Source: Enterobacter dykesii (lineage in GTDB: Bacteria; Pseudomonadota; Gammaproteobacteria; Enterobacterales; Enterobacteriaceae). From it: a stretch of 64,000 bases of DNA. Under the pieces are notes generated by a model. That model saw only the letters and a program-made list of their open reading frames with translations, was not told the DNA's origin and searched no databases. The stretch spans positions 3,906,001 to 3,970,000 of the forward strand of contig NZ_CP126604.1 of the NCBI RefSeq assembly GCF_008364625.2, given 5' to 3'. Shown here in pieces: positions 46,546 to 56,919 of the stretch; positions within the stretch are counted from its first letter, which is position 1; each line of letters opens with the position of its first letter. The position numbers and the translations under genes were made by a program.

Positions 46546-46919
46546 CTTATTTACCTTTTTAATTCCGCAGCCTATATCAGCATCATTTTATTTATTCAGA
46601 CACCGCACCAGCATTATATTTATTATTCTGACGTATTTTGGCGTTTTAAATTCGTCATTCAGTATAAAACGCAATCCACGACCGTACATTGTTTTAATGC
46701 TCAAGCATTGAGGTGCATTTCGATAAATTTTTTTGCATATGCACAAGGCGCTGGGCGCTAATGCACAGAATCAGGCATTACTGGCTCGGGAGCGATCGCG
46801 ATCACATTTTCATGTTCCCTATGCTGACATGCTTTAATTCTGAAAGCCGCGTATTTATTTCTACAATTAGAAAATTGGCTGAATTTATTATCAGACACTT
46901 TGCTGGAGAATACTGAACA
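46546..46919. other. garL-garD divergent control region
   Basis: 374 AT-rich bases without a gene. It should hold the promoters of garLR and garD. A palindromic TGCATATGCA (46733-46742) is a possible site for the diacid regulator CdaR, whose exact recognition sequence I cannot confirm. A CRP-like site lies at 46791-46806. Confidence 0.5.
46791..46806. promoter_or_regulatory. Putative CRP site upstream of garD
   Basis: AGCGA-TCGCGA-TCACA followed by TTTT: the right half-site is perfect and the left is weak. It lies 114 bases before the garD start. Confidence 0.45.
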
Positions 46920-48491
46920 ATGGCCGACATTGAAATTCGACAGGCATCGCCGACGGCGTTTTATATAAAAGTCCACGACATTGATAATGTGGCGATTATT
47001 GTCAACGACAATGGCTTAAAAGCGGGCACCCGCTTTCCGGACGGGCTGGAACTGATTGAGCATATTCCGCAGGGACATAAAGTCGCCCTGGTGGATATCC
47101 CTGCTAACAGCGAAATCGTACGTTACGGTGAAGTCATCGGCTATGCCGTTCGATCTATACCGCAGGGCAGCTGGGTTGAGGAGTCCCTGGTGGCGCTGCC
47201 GGAAGCGCCACCGCTGAACACGCTTCCGCTGGCGACCCGCGTGCCGGAACCGCTTCCTCCGCTGGAAGGCTATACCTTCGAAGGCTACCGCAACGCGGAC
47301 GGCAGCGTCGGTACCAAGAATCTGCTTGGCATTACCACCAGCGTGCACTGCGTGGCGGGTGTGGTGGACTACGTGGTGAAAATCATCGAACGCGATCTGC
47401 TGCCGAAATACCCGAACGTCGACGGCGTGGTTGGCCTGAACCACCTCTACGGCTGCGGCGTGGCGATTAACGCCCCCGCTGCCGTGGTGCCTATCCGTAC
47501 CATCCACAATATCGCCCTGAACCCGAACTTTGGCGGCGAGGTGATGGTCATCGGTCTGGGGTGTGAAAAATTGCAGCCAGAGCGCCTGCTGCAGGGTACC
47601 GAGGATGTCAAAGCCATTCCGGCAGACGAGGCCAGCATCGTGCGCCTGCAGGACGAACGCCACGTGGGTTTCCGCTCAATGGTCGACGATATTCTGCAGG
47701 TGGCTGAACGCCATCTGGACAAGCTCAACAAGCGCCAGCGCGAAACCTGCCCGGCCTCTGATTTGGTAGTGGGCACCCAGTGCGGCGGCAGCGATGCCTT
47801 CTCCGGCGTGACGGCCAACCCGGCGGTGGGCTATGCGTCCGATCTGCTTGTTCGCTGCGGCGCCACGGTGATGTTTTCCGAGGTAACCGAAGTGCGTGAT
47901 GCCATCCATCTGCTCACACCACGCGCCGTTAATGAAGAGGTCGGTAAGCGCCTGCTCGAGGAAATGGCCTGGTACGATAGCTATCTCGATATGGGCAAAA
48001 CCGACCGCAGCGCCAACCCGTCTCCGGGGAACAAAAAAGGCGGCCTGGCAAACGTGGTGGAAAAAGCCCTTGGATCGATTGCCAAATCCGGCCAGAGCGC
48101 AATTGTGGAAGTCCTCTCTCCGGGCCAGCGTCCGACGAAACGCGGCCTAATCTACGCGGCAACGCCGGCCAGCGATTTCGTTTGCGGCACGCAGCAGGTG
48201 GCATCCGGCATTACGGTACAGGTCTTTACCACCGGGCGCGGCACGCCGTACGGCCTGATGGCGGTGCCTGTGATCAAGATGGCGACCCGTACCGAGCTGG
48301 CGAACCGCTGGTATGACTTAATGGATATCAACGCGGGCACCATCGCCACCGGAGAAGAAAGCATTGAGGACGTGGGCTGGAAGCTGTTCCACTTCATTCT
48401 GGATGTCGCCAGCGGGCGGAAGAAAACGTTCTCCGACCAGTGGGGACTGCATAATCAGCTGGCGGTGTTTAACCCGGCACCGGTGACGTAA
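46920..48491 (+). CDS. garD: Galactarate dehydratase GarD
   Basis: A 523-residue iron-dependent dehydratase. It converts galactarate to 5-keto-4-deoxy-D-glucarate, the GarL substrate. It has the N-terminal SAF-like domain and the UxaA/GarD catalytic region with Cys motifs [10 protein letters not shown] and [13 protein letters not shown]; it is homologous to UxaA in this window. Length equals E. coli GarD. Divergent from garLR. Confidence 0.96.
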   Translation: MADIEIRQASPTAFYIKVHDIDNVAIIVNDNGLKAGTRFPDGLELIEHIPQGHKVALVDIPANSEIVRYGEVIGYAVRSIPQGSWVEESLVALPEAPPLNTLPLATRVPEPLPPLEGYTFEGYRNADGSVGTKNLLGITTSVHCVAGVVDYVVKIIERDLLPKYPNVDGVVGLNHLYGCGVAINAPAAVVPIRTIHNIALNPNFGGEVMVIGLGCEKLQPERLLQGTEDVKAIPADEASIVRLQDERHVGFRSMVDDILQVAERHLDKLNKRQRETCPASDLVVGTQCGGSDAFSGVTANPAVGYASDLLVRCGATVMFSEVTEVRDAIHLLTPRAVNEEVGKRLLEEMAWYDSYLDMGKTDRSANPSPGNKKGGLANVVEKALGSIAKSGQSAIVEVLSPGQRPTKRGLIYAATPASDFVCGTQQVASGITVQVFTTGRGTPYGLMAVPVIKMATRTELANRWYDLMDINAGTIATGEESIEDVGWKLFHFILDVASGRKKTFSDQWGLHNQLAVFNPAPVT

Positions 48492-48494
48492 TTT

Positions 48495-48528
48495 CCCCTC
48501 ACCCTGCCCTCTCCCATAGGGGAGAGGG
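48495..48528. repeat. Palindromic intergenic repeat, copy 7
   Basis: CCCCTCACCC arm and CCCTCTCCCATAGGGGAGAGGG palindrome between the convergent garD and agaR. E. coli K-12 has prlF-yhaV at this junction; here only the repeat remains. Confidence 0.8.
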
Positions 48529-48536
48529 TAAAAAAC

Positions 48537-49340
48537 TTAAACCAGCACCACCTCAATCCCGCTTTTTCGCAGCCCGTCCAGGCTCTCCGCCGGAATGCCT
48601 TCATCGACAATAATCATATCAATCCTTTGCGTATCAATGATTTTATGCAGGCTTGAACGGTTAAATTTGCTGGAGTCCGTGACAACGATAATACGCTCCG
48701 CCACCTCGCACATTTTGCGGTTCAGACGGGCTTCGTCTTCGTTATGCGTACTCACGCCGCGGTCGAGATCGATGGCATCGACGCCGAGGAACAGCAGGTC
48801 AAAATGGTAATTCTGTAGCGACTGTTCTGCCTGGTCACCGTAGAAGGATTGCGACTGACGGCGCAAGTGCCCACCGGTCATCAGCAATTCCACGCCTTCC
48901 GCTTCCAGCAACGCATTCGCCACGTTCATCCCGTTGGTCATCGCAATCACGTCCGTGTGCTGGCGCAGCATGCGGGCGATTTCAAACGTCGTGGTGCCGG
49001 AGTCCAGAATAATACGGTGCCCGGGTTTGACCAGCGCGGCAGCGGCCTGCGCGATACTGCGCTTCACCGCCGTATTCAGCGAGCTTTTATCCTCCACGGA
49101 AGGCTCAGCGCCCGGCGCATTGCCTTCGCAAATCAATGCCCCGCCGTAGGCGCGAACGGCGATGCCCTGCTTCTCCAGAAACGCCAGATCGTTGCGGATC
49201 GTCACCGTCGATACACCGTACAGATGAGACAGATCGTTAACCTGCACGCTTCCCTGCGCCCGCAACCGCTGAATGATCTGCTCTCGCCTTTCACTGGTGC
49301 CGGTGATGCGCTTTTCCGCGGATGAATCGGTGCTGCTCAT
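48537..49340 (-). CDS. agaR: aga regulon repressor AgaR (DeoR family)
   Basis: A 267-residue DeoR-type repressor of N-acetylgalactosamine catabolism. The N-terminal helix-turn-helix is at about 18-70 ([26 protein letters not shown]). The sugar-phosphate sensor domain has [15 protein letters not shown] and the late [20 protein letters not shown] motif. It is divergent from kbaZ, with AgaR-like operators in the gap. Confidence 0.94.
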   Translation of the reverse strand: MSSTDSSAEKRITGTSERREQIIQRLRAQGSVQVNDLSHLYGVSTVTIRNDLAFLEKQGIAVRAYGGALICEGNAPGAEPSVEDKSSLNTAVKRSIAQAAAALVKPGHRIILDSGTTTFEIARMLRQHTDVIAMTNGMNVANALLEAEGVELLMTGGHLRRQSQSFYGDQAEQSLQNYHFDLLFLGVDAIDLDRGVSTHNEDEARLNRKMCEVAERIIVVTDSSKFNRSSLHKIIDTQRIDMIIVDEGIPAESLDGLRKSGIEVVLV

Positions 49341-49360
49341 ACGAGATCCTTAATCAATAT

Positions 49361-49560
49361 TCTTTCGTTTCATTTCGTTTTGCCTATTAAGGCCTTTCTT
49401 TTTCGGGAATGCAAGTCCCGCCTTACGTACAGACGCAAGCCAACACGGCGCTGAAACCTTTCATTATGTTTCTTTTGTGAAACAGATCGGAAAACTATTA
49501 TCTTTCGTTTTATTTTTATATCACCATGATGCAGGATTAAATGAAACAAAACGAAAGATA
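49361..49560. promoter_or_regulatory. AgaR operators and kbaZ/agaR promoters
   Basis: Sites of the AgaR type (TCTTTCGTTTYATTT) occur at 49361-49383 near agaR, at 49501-49520 and, inverted, at 49541-49560 near kbaZ; a weaker one is near 49458-49480. They match the E. coli AgaR consensus WRMMTTTCRTTTYRTTTY as I remember it. A half CRP site (TGTGA-N6-TCGGA, 49476-49491) is also present. Confidence 0.7.
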
Positions 49561-49591
49561 AATATCATGACCATCCGAAATGGAGAGGAAA

Positions 49592-50887
49592 GTGAAACAT
49601 CTGACAGAAATGGTGGAACAACATAAACGAGGGAATTCAAACGGGATCTATGCCGTCTGTTCCGCACATCCGCTGGTACTTGAAGCAGCCATTCGTTACG
49701 CGCATTCGCGTCAGTCGCCGCTGCTGATCGAGGCCACCTCCAACCAGGTGGATCAGTTTGGCGGCTATACCGGCATGACGCCTGCGGATTTTCACGGGTT
49801 TGTCTGCCGGCTGGCCGAGTCGCTCGGTTTCCCGACGTCACAGCTGATCCTCGGCGGCGATCACCTGGGCCCTAACCGCTGGCAAAATCTCCCTGCAGAA
49901 CAGGCAATGGCAAATGCCGACGACCTGATCAAAAGCTATGTTTCCGCCGGATTCAAAAAGATCCACCTCGACTGCAGCATGTCCTGCGAGGACGACCCCG
50001 TTCCCCTGACCGACGCGATCGTCGCCGGTCGCGCCGCACGCCTGGCGAAGATCGCCGAAGCGACCTGTCGCGAGCGGTTTGGTGAATCCGATCTGGTCTA
50101 CGTTATCGGTACGGAAGTGCCGGTTCCCGGTGGCGCGCACGAGACGCTCACCGAACTTGCCGTCACCACGCCGGACGCGGCCCGCGCCACGCTTGAAGCG
50201 CACCGCCACGCGTTTGAAAAGGAAGGCTTAAGCGATATCTGGCCGCGCATTATTGGCCTGGTGGTCCAGCCTGGCGTGGAGTTCGACCACGCGCACGTCT
50301 GCGACTATCAGCCGCAGAAAGCCGTTGCCCTGAGCAAAATGGTTGAAGCCTACGATACGCTGGTGTTTGAAGCGCACTCCACCGACTACCAGACGCCGCA
50401 GGCGCTGCGCCAGCTGGTTAACGATCACTTTGCCATTCTGAAAGTTGGCCCCGCCCTGACCTTCGCCCTGCGCGAGGCGCTGTTTTCGCTGGCCGCCATA
50501 GAAGAGGAGCTGCTGCCGGCAAAAGCCAGCTCCGGCCTGCGTCACGTGCTGGAAAACGTCATGCTCGACCGTCCGGAATACTGGCAAAGCCATTACCACG
50601 GTGACGGCAACGCGCGTCGCCTGGCGCGCGGCTACAGCTACTCAGACCGCGTGCGCTACTACTGGCCGGACAGCCAAATTGACGACGCCTTTGCACGGCT
50701 GGTGCGTAACCTGGCAGACGAGCCTGTTCCTCTGCCGCTGATCAGCCAGTACCTGCCGCTGCAGTACGGCAAAGTTCGCGAGGGCGCTCTCAAGTCAACG
50801 CCACGGGAACTCATCATCGACCACATTCAGGACATACTCCAGCAGTACCACGCCGCCTGCGAAGGCGTAACGACTCAAAACGCATAA
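49592..50887 (+). CDS. kbaZ: Tagatose-1,6-bisphosphate aldolase accessory subunit KbaZ
   Basis: 431 residues from the GTG at 49592, which is preceded by AGAGGAAA and gives the E. coli start (KHLTEM). TIM-barrel D-tagatose-bisphosphate aldolase non-catalytic subunit, needed for full activity and stability of KbaY. Conserved motifs: [43 protein letters not shown] and [11 protein letters not shown]. First gene of the kbaZ-agaVWEFA operon. Confidence 0.95.
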   Translation: MKHLTEMVEQHKRGNSNGIYAVCSAHPLVLEAAIRYAHSRQSPLLIEATSNQVDQFGGYTGMTPADFHGFVCRLAESLGFPTSQLILGGDHLGPNRWQNLPAEQAMANADDLIKSYVSAGFKKIHLDCSMSCEDDPVPLTDAIVAGRAARLAKIAEATCRERFGESDLVYVIGTEVPVPGGAHETLTELAVTTPDAARATLEAHRHAFEKEGLSDIWPRIIGLVVQPGVEFDHAHVCDYQPQKAVALSKMVEAYDTLVFEAHSTDYQTPQALRQLVNDHFAILKVGPALTFALREALFSLAAIEEELLPAKASSGLRHVLENVMLDRPEYWQSHYHGDGNARRLARGYSYSDRVRYYWPDSQIDDAFARLVRNLADEPVPLPLISQYLPLQYGKVREGALKSTPRELIIDHIQDILQQYHAACEGVTTQNA

Positions 50888-50907
50888 TTAAAAAAGAGGA
50901 AAACGCT

Positions 50908-51381
50908 ATGCCAAACATTGTCTTATGCCGCATCGATGAACGCCTGATCCACGGTCAGGTGGGCGTGCAGTGGGTGGGGTTTGCGGGAGCAAACCTGGTG
51001 CTGGTCGCTAACGATGAGGTCGCTGAGGATCCGGTTCAACAGAACCTGATGGAAATGGTGCTCGCGGAAGGGATCGCCGTGCGCTTCTGGTCGCTGCAAA
51101 AGGTCATCGACAACATTCACCGCGCCGCTGACCGCCAGAAAATCCTGCTGGTCTGCAAATCACCCGCCGATTTTCTGAAGCTGGTCGAGGGCGGCGTGCC
51201 CATCACTCGTATCAACGTCGGAAACATGCACTACGCCAGTGGCAAACAACAAATTGCCAAAACGGTCTCTGTCGACGCGAACGATATTGATGCGTTCAAC
51301 GGCCTGAAAGCGGCCGGTGTGGAATGCTTCGTTCAGGGCGTTCCAACAGAAACTGCTTTGGATCTCTTTAAACTGCTCTGA
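50908..51381 (+). CDS. agaV: GalNAc-specific PTS EIIB component AgaV
   Basis: A 157-residue mannose-family EIIB protein that passes phosphate from EIIA (AgaF) to the incoming sugar. The phosphorylated His15-type site lies in CRIDERLIHGQVGVQWV at about 6-22. Cytoplasmic. Located 20 bases after kbaZ and 10 before agaW. Length as in E. coli. Confidence 0.95.
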   Translation: MPNIVLCRIDERLIHGQVGVQWVGFAGANLVLVANDEVAEDPVQQNLMEMVLAEGIAVRFWSLQKVIDNIHRAADRQKILLVCKSPADFLKLVEGGVPITRINVGNMHYASGKQQIAKTVSVDANDIDAFNGLKAAGVECFVQGVPTETALDLFKLL

Positions 51382-51391
51382 GGGATTCACA

Positions 51392-52171
51392 ATGGAAATC
51401 AGTCTGTTGCAGGCGCTTGGGTTGGGCATACTCGCCTTTATCGCCGGTCTGGATATGTTTAACGGGTTAACGCACATGCACCGCCCGGTGGTACTCGGGC
51501 CGCTGGTCGGCCTGATTCTGGGCGACCTGCATACCGGTATTTTAACCGGCGGCACGTTAGAGCTGGTCTGGATGGGGCTGGCCCCGCTCGCCGGTGCCCA
51601 GCCGCCGAACGTTATTATCGGCACCATCGTGGGGACCGCATTTGCCATCAGCACCGGCGTGAAGCCAGAAGTCGCGGTTGGCGTCGCCGTGCCGTTTGCC
51701 GTTGCGGTGCAGATGGGGATTACGTTCCTCTTCTCGGTGATGTCCGGCGTGATGTCACGCTGCGATCGCATGGCGGCCAATGCAGATACTCACGGTATTG
51801 AACGGGTGAACTATCTTGCGCTGCTGGCGCTCGGCATCTTCTATTTTCTGTGCGCGTTCCTGCCGATCTACTTCGGCGCGGAACATGCGAAAACCGCCAT
51901 TGATGTGTTGCCGGCGCGGTTGATTGACGGCCTCGGCGTCGCGGGCGGCATCATGCCCGCCATCGGCTTTGCCGTGCTGCTGAAGATCATGATGAAAAAC
52001 GTCTATATCCCTTACTTCATTATCGGTTTTGTCGCCGCCGCCTGGCTCAAGCTTCCGGTGCTGGCGATTGCGGCGGCCGCGCTGGCCATGGCGCTGATCG
52101 ACCTGATGCGTAAATCACCTGAACCGACGGCTCCCGCGGCCCAGAAAGAGGAATTCGAAGATGGCATCTAA
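51392..52171 (+). CDS. agaW: GalNAc-specific PTS EIIC component AgaW (full length)
   Basis: 259 residues from the ATG at 51392. Mannose-family EIIC membrane subunit with multiple helices. Motifs GLTHMHRPVVLGPLVGLILGD and WMGLAPLAGAQPPN are typical. In E. coli K-12 the gene is truncated; this copy has the intact length of aga-positive strains. It overlaps agaE by 11 bases. With AgaE it forms the membrane channel for N-acetylgalactosamine. Confidence 0.94.
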   Translation: MEISLLQALGLGILAFIAGLDMFNGLTHMHRPVVLGPLVGLILGDLHTGILTGGTLELVWMGLAPLAGAQPPNVIIGTIVGTAFAISTGVKPEVAVGVAVPFAVAVQMGITFLFSVMSGVMSRCDRMAANADTHGIERVNYLALLALGIFYFLCAFLPIYFGAEHAKTAIDVLPARLIDGLGVAGGIMPAIGFAVLLKIMMKNVYIPYFIIGFVAAAWLKLPVLAIAAAALAMALIDLMRKSPEPTAPAAQKEEFEDGI

Positions 52172-53039
52172 CCACACCACCCTGCCGGACGTGTCTGAAA
52201 GCGAAGAGACGCTGCTGACCGGCGTGAATGAAAACGTCTACGAAGACCAGAACATCGGTGCCGAGCTGACGAAAAAGGATATTAACCGCGTGGCCTGGCG
52301 TTCCATGCTGCTGCAGGCCTCGTTTAACTACGAGCGTATGCAGGCCTCCGGCTGGCTGTACGGGCTGCTGCCCGCGCTGAAAAAGATCCACACCAACAAG
52401 CGGGACCTGGCGCGGGCGATGAAAGGGCATATGGGCTTCTTTAACACCCATCCGTTCCTGGTGACCTTTGTTATCGGCATCATTCTGGCGATGGAGCGAT
52501 CCAAGCAGGATGTGAACAGCATCCAGAGCACCAAAATTGCCGTCGGCGCGCCGCTCGGCGGTATTGGCGACGCCATGTTCTGGCTAACCCTGCTGCCCAT
52601 CTGCGGCGGTATTGGCGCCAGCCTGGCGCTGCAAGGGTCGATTCTGGGCGCGGTGGTCTTTATCGTACTGTTTAACGTGGTGCACCTCGGCCTGCGCTTT
52701 GGCCTGGCGCACTACGCTTACCGGATGGGCGTCGCGGCCATTCCGCTGATTAAAGCCAACACCAAAAAGGTCGGCCACGCGGCGTCTATCGTCGGGATGA
52801 CGGTGATCGGCGCGCTGGTGGCAACCTACGTCCGCCTCAATACCACGCTCGAAATCAAGGCGGGTGATGCGGTCGTCAAACTGCAGGCCGACGTCATCGA
52901 CAAGCTGATGCCCGCGTTCCTGCCGCTGGTCTACACCCTGACCATGTTCTGGCTGGTGCGCCGCGGCTGGAGCCCGCTGCGGCTGATCGGTATCACCGTG
53001 CTGCTGGGCGTTGTCGGTAAATTCTGTCACTTCCTGTAA
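52161..53039 (+). CDS. agaE: GalNAc-specific PTS EIID component AgaE
   Basis: A 292-residue mannose-family EIID membrane subunit. The motif FNYERMQASGWLYGLLPAL at about 55-73 and the glycine-rich VGAPLGGIGDAMFWLTLLPI at about 128-147 are characteristic. It complexes with AgaW. Starts inside the agaW 3' end. Confidence 0.95.
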   Translation: MASNHTTLPDVSESEETLLTGVNENVYEDQNIGAELTKKDINRVAWRSMLLQASFNYERMQASGWLYGLLPALKKIHTNKRDLARAMKGHMGFFNTHPFLVTFVIGIILAMERSKQDVNSIQSTKIAVGAPLGGIGDAMFWLTLLPICGGIGASLALQGSILGAVVFIVLFNVVHLGLRFGLAHYAYRMGVAAIPLIKANTKKVGHAASIVGMTVIGALVATYVRLNTTLEIKAGDAVVKLQADVIDKLMPAFLPLVYTLTMFWLVRRGWSPLRLIGITVLLGVVGKFCHFL

Positions 53040-53055
53040 AAGCAAAGAGGTTGCG

Positions 53056-53490
53056 ATGTTAGGCATTATTTTGACGGGTCACGGCGGTTTTGCCAGCGGG
53101 CTTGAGCAGGCGATGAAGCAGATCCTCGGCGAGCAGCCGCAGTTTATCGCCATCGATTTTCCGGAAACCTCCACCACCGCGCGGCTGACCGTTCAGCTTG
53201 AGCAGGCGGTGAGCGAACTTGATGCGCAGCACGATATTGTGTTTCTCACCGACCTGCTAGGCGGCACGCCGTTTCGCGTGGCGTCAACGCTCGCGATGCA
53301 AAGGCCGGGTAGCGAAGTGATTACCGGCACCAACCTGCAGCTGCTGCTGGAGATGGTGCTGGAGCGCGACGGATTAAGCAGCGAGGCGTTTCGCCTGCAG
53401 GCGCTGGAGTGCGGGCACCGCGGCCTGACGAGCCTGGTGGACGAGCTGGGGCGCTGTCGCGAGGAAGCTCCGGCTGAGGAAGGGATATGA
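53056..53490 (+). CDS. agaF: GalNAc-specific PTS EIIA component AgaF
   Basis: A 144-residue mannose-family EIIA protein. His9 in GIILTGHGGFASG accepts phosphate from HPr. The LTDLLGGTPFRVAS motif follows at about 66-79. The ATG at 53056 (AGAGG upstream) is the start; it overlaps agaA by four bases at its end. Confidence 0.94.
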   Translation: MLGIILTGHGGFASGLEQAMKQILGEQPQFIAIDFPETSTTARLTVQLEQAVSELDAQHDIVFLTDLLGGTPFRVASTLAMQRPGSEVITGTNLQLLLEMVLERDGLSSEAFRLQALECGHRGLTSLVDELGRCREEAPAEEGI

Positions 53491-54620
53491 GCCAGCTGCT
53501 GCGCGCGCGACGGATCCTTACCGAGCAGGGCTGGCTGGACGACCACCAGCTACGCATTGAAAGCGGCGCGGTTGCGGCGATTGAACCCATCCCGGCGGGC
53601 GTGACGACGCGCGATGCGGAACTGCTTTGCCCGGCGTATATCGATACGCACGTCCACGGCGGCGCGGGCGTGGACGTCATGGATGATGTGCCTGACGCGC
53701 TGGACACTCTGGCAGTGCATAAAGCGCGCGAAGGGGTGGGCGCATTTTTGCCCACCACCGTTACCGCGCCGCTGGAGATTATCCACGCCGCGCTGATGCG
53801 TATCGCCCGGCGCACTCAGTCCGGCGGCCCCGGCGCGCAGATTCTGGGCAGCTATCTGGAGGGACCGTACTTTACGCCGCAGAACAAAGGGGCGCATCCG
53901 CCCGAGCTGTTCCGGGAGCTGGATATCGCCGAGCTGAACAGGCTGATTGACGTTTCACAGACCACGCTACGGGTTGTGGCGCTCGCGCCAGAAAAACCCG
54001 GCGCGCTACAGGCGATTCATCATCTTAAACAGCGCGGCATACGCGTGATGTTGGGCCACAGCGCGGCCACGTACGAGCAAACTCTCGCCGCGCTTGACGC
54101 GGGTGCCGACGGGCTGGTGCACTGCTACAACGGCATGACGGGGCTGCACCACAGAGAGCCAGGCATGGTCGGCGCAGGGCTTACGGACAAACGGGCGTGG
54201 CTGGAGCTAATTGCCGACGGCCACCACGTCCATCCGGGGGCGATGCGCTTATGCTGCTGCTGCGCGCAGGATCGCGTGGTGCTGATTACCGATGCCATGC
54301 AGGCGGCAGGTATGCCGGACGGTCGGTATACCCTGTGCGGTGAAGAGGTCACGATGCAAAACGGCGTGGTTCGAACCGGCTCCGGCGGGCTGGCGGGCAG
54401 CACGCTGTCGCTGGATGCCGCGGTCAGGAATATGGTGGAGTATGCGGGCGTAACCGCCGAAGAGGCGATCCATATGGCCTCGCTGCACCCTGCCCGGCTG
54501 CTGGGCGTTGACGATCAGCTTGGCTCCTTAGCCCCGGGCAAACGCGCCAATATCATTGCGCTGGACGGGGGTTTACACCTCCAGCGGATCTGGATTCAGG
54601 GCCAGGCTCTTCCCCTTTAG
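53487..54620 (+). CDS. agaA: N-acetylgalactosamine-6-phosphate deacetylase AgaA
   Basis: A 377-residue amidohydrolase (NagA-like) that removes the acetyl group of GalNAc-6-phosphate. Metal ligands H55 and H57 lie in IDTHVHGG. The motifs YLEGPYFTPQNKGAH, LGHSAATYEQ and LITDAMQAAG follow. Start in an ATGA overlap with agaF. It supplies galactosamine-6-phosphate to AgaS. Last gene of the first aga transcription unit. Confidence 0.95.
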   Translation: MSQLLRARRILTEQGWLDDHQLRIESGAVAAIEPIPAGVTTRDAELLCPAYIDTHVHGGAGVDVMDDVPDALDTLAVHKAREGVGAFLPTTVTAPLEIIHAALMRIARRTQSGGPGAQILGSYLEGPYFTPQNKGAHPPELFRELDIAELNRLIDVSQTTLRVVALAPEKPGALQAIHHLKQRGIRVMLGHSAATYEQTLAALDAGADGLVHCYNGMTGLHHREPGMVGAGLTDKRAWLELIADGHHVHPGAMRLCCCCAQDRVVLITDAMQAAGMPDGRYTLCGEEVTMQNGVVRTGSGGLAGSTLSLDAAVRNMVEYAGVTAEEAIHMASLHPARLLGVDDQLGSLAPGKRANIIALDGGLHLQRIWIQGQALPL

Positions 54621-54713
54621 CCCTTTCATTGTGTCTCCTGTTGCCCTTACGGCACCCGATCGTAAGGCCTTTCTTTTCCTTTCCTTAAATTTTCCCTTTC
54701 CTTTCACGATCAC

Positions 54714-54812
54714 ACTTTTCGTTTTATTTCTTTTCTTTCATTGAAGTTTCGATTTCTTTTCTATAGATTTTATTTAACTGCTTAAGTGAACAAGTGAAAC
54801 GAAACGAAAGAT
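54714..54812. promoter_or_regulatory. AgaR operators and promoter upstream of agaS
   Basis: AgaR-like sites: ACTTTTCGTTTTATTTCTTT (about 54714-54736) and, inverted, GTGAAACGAAACGAAAGAT (54794-54812). Between them lies a possible promoter TTGAAG (54741-54746)-N17-TAGATT (54764-54769). So agaS-kbaY and the glycosidase form a second AgaR-controlled unit. The sequence from 54621 to 54866 contains no gene. Confidence 0.65.
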
Positions 54813-54866
54813 AGCGACACGATTGCCAGCATCTGATGTGGAATTCACACGACTAAGGACTGAGTT

Positions 54867-56015
54867 ATGCCACAAACCACTCCCGCCGCCACAACCGGCA
54901 CCTGGACCGAGGAAGAGATCCGCCAGCAGCCTGCCAGCTGGATCCGCTCGCTCAACAATATCGATAACCTGCGTGCTTCGATCGACGATTTCCTGACGCC
55001 GCTGCTGCGCAAGCACGATCTGCGAATCGTCCTGACCGGCGCGGGCACGTCCGCCTTTATCGGCGATATCATTGCGCCATGGCTTGCGAGCCACACCGGG
55101 AAAAACTTCACCTCCGTCCCGACAACCGATCTGGTCACGAACCCGATGGACTACTTCAGCCCTGCGCACCCGCTGCTGCTGGTTTCGTTTGCCCGCTCCG
55201 GCAATAGTCCGGAAAGCGTCGCGGCCGTTGAGCTGGCAAACCAGTTCGTGCCGGAGTGCTACCATCTGTCGATCACCTGCAACGAGGCGGGGAGCCTGTA
55301 CCAGAACGCCGTCGACAGCGATAACGCCTTTGCGCTGCTGATGCCTGCCGAAACGCACGATCGTGGGTTCGCGATGACCAGCAGCATCACCACCATGATG
55401 GCGAGCTGTCTGGCCGTGTTCGCTCCGGAAACGATCAACAGCCATACCTTCCGCAACGTCGCCGAACGCTGTCAGGCGATCCTCACTACGCTCGGCGATT
55501 TCAGCCACGGCGTCTTTGGCAGCGAACCGTGGAAACGGATCGTGTATCTGGGAAGCGGCGGCCTGCAGGGCGCGGCGCGCGAATCGGCGCTAAAGGTGCT
55601 GGAGCTGACGGCGGGCAAGCTGGCGGCATTTTACGACTCCCCGACGGGCTTCCGTCACGGGCCGAAGTCGCTGGTCGACAACGAAACGCTGGTGGTGGTG
55701 TTCATCTCCAGCCATCCGTATACGCGTCAGTACGATCTGGATCTGCTGGCCGAGCTGCGCCGCGATCGCCAGGCCCTGCGCGTCGTCGCCATCGCCGCTG
55801 AAAACGATCCGGTCATTGAAGCGGGTCCGCATATTCTCCTGCCGCCTTCACGTCCGTTTATCGATATGGAACAGGCGTTCTGCTTCCTGATGTATGCCCA
55901 GGTCTTTGCGCTCACCCAGTCGCTTAGCACAGGCATTACGCCCGATACGCCATCCGCCAGCGGGACGGTCAACCGCGTGGTGCAGGGCGTTGTTATTCAT
56001 CCGTGGCAGGCTTAA
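54867..56015 (+). CDS. agaS: D-galactosamine-6-phosphate deaminase/isomerase AgaS
   Basis: A 382-residue protein with two SIS (sugar isomerase) domains. It converts galactosamine-6-phosphate to tagatose-6-phosphate and ammonia. Motifs: VLTGAGTSAFIGDI at about 52-65, SFARSGNSPESVAAVE at about 109-124, and YLGSGGLQGAARESALKVLEL at about 227-247. In E. coli AgaS, not AgaI, is the essential deaminase, which fits the absence of agaI here. Twelve bases before kbaY. Confidence 0.94.
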   Translation: MPQTTPAATTGTWTEEEIRQQPASWIRSLNNIDNLRASIDDFLTPLLRKHDLRIVLTGAGTSAFIGDIIAPWLASHTGKNFTSVPTTDLVTNPMDYFSPAHPLLLVSFARSGNSPESVAAVELANQFVPECYHLSITCNEAGSLYQNAVDSDNAFALLMPAETHDRGFAMTSSITTMMASCLAVFAPETINSHTFRNVAERCQAILTTLGDFSHGVFGSEPWKRIVYLGSGGLQGAARESALKVLELTAGKLAAFYDSPTGFRHGPKSLVDNETLVVVFISSHPYTRQYDLDLLAELRRDRQALRVVAIAAENDPVIEAGPHILLPPSRPFIDMEQAFCFLMYAQVFALTQSLSTGITPDTPSASGTVNRVVQGVVIHPWQA

Positions 56016-56900
<885 letters not shown>

Positions 56901-56919
56901 TTAAAAGGAGCTTACGCTG

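Noticed and set aside
45919..46761. 280-codon open frame antisense to garL
   Set aside because: Most of it mirrors garL; the part in the intergenic region lacks coding character.
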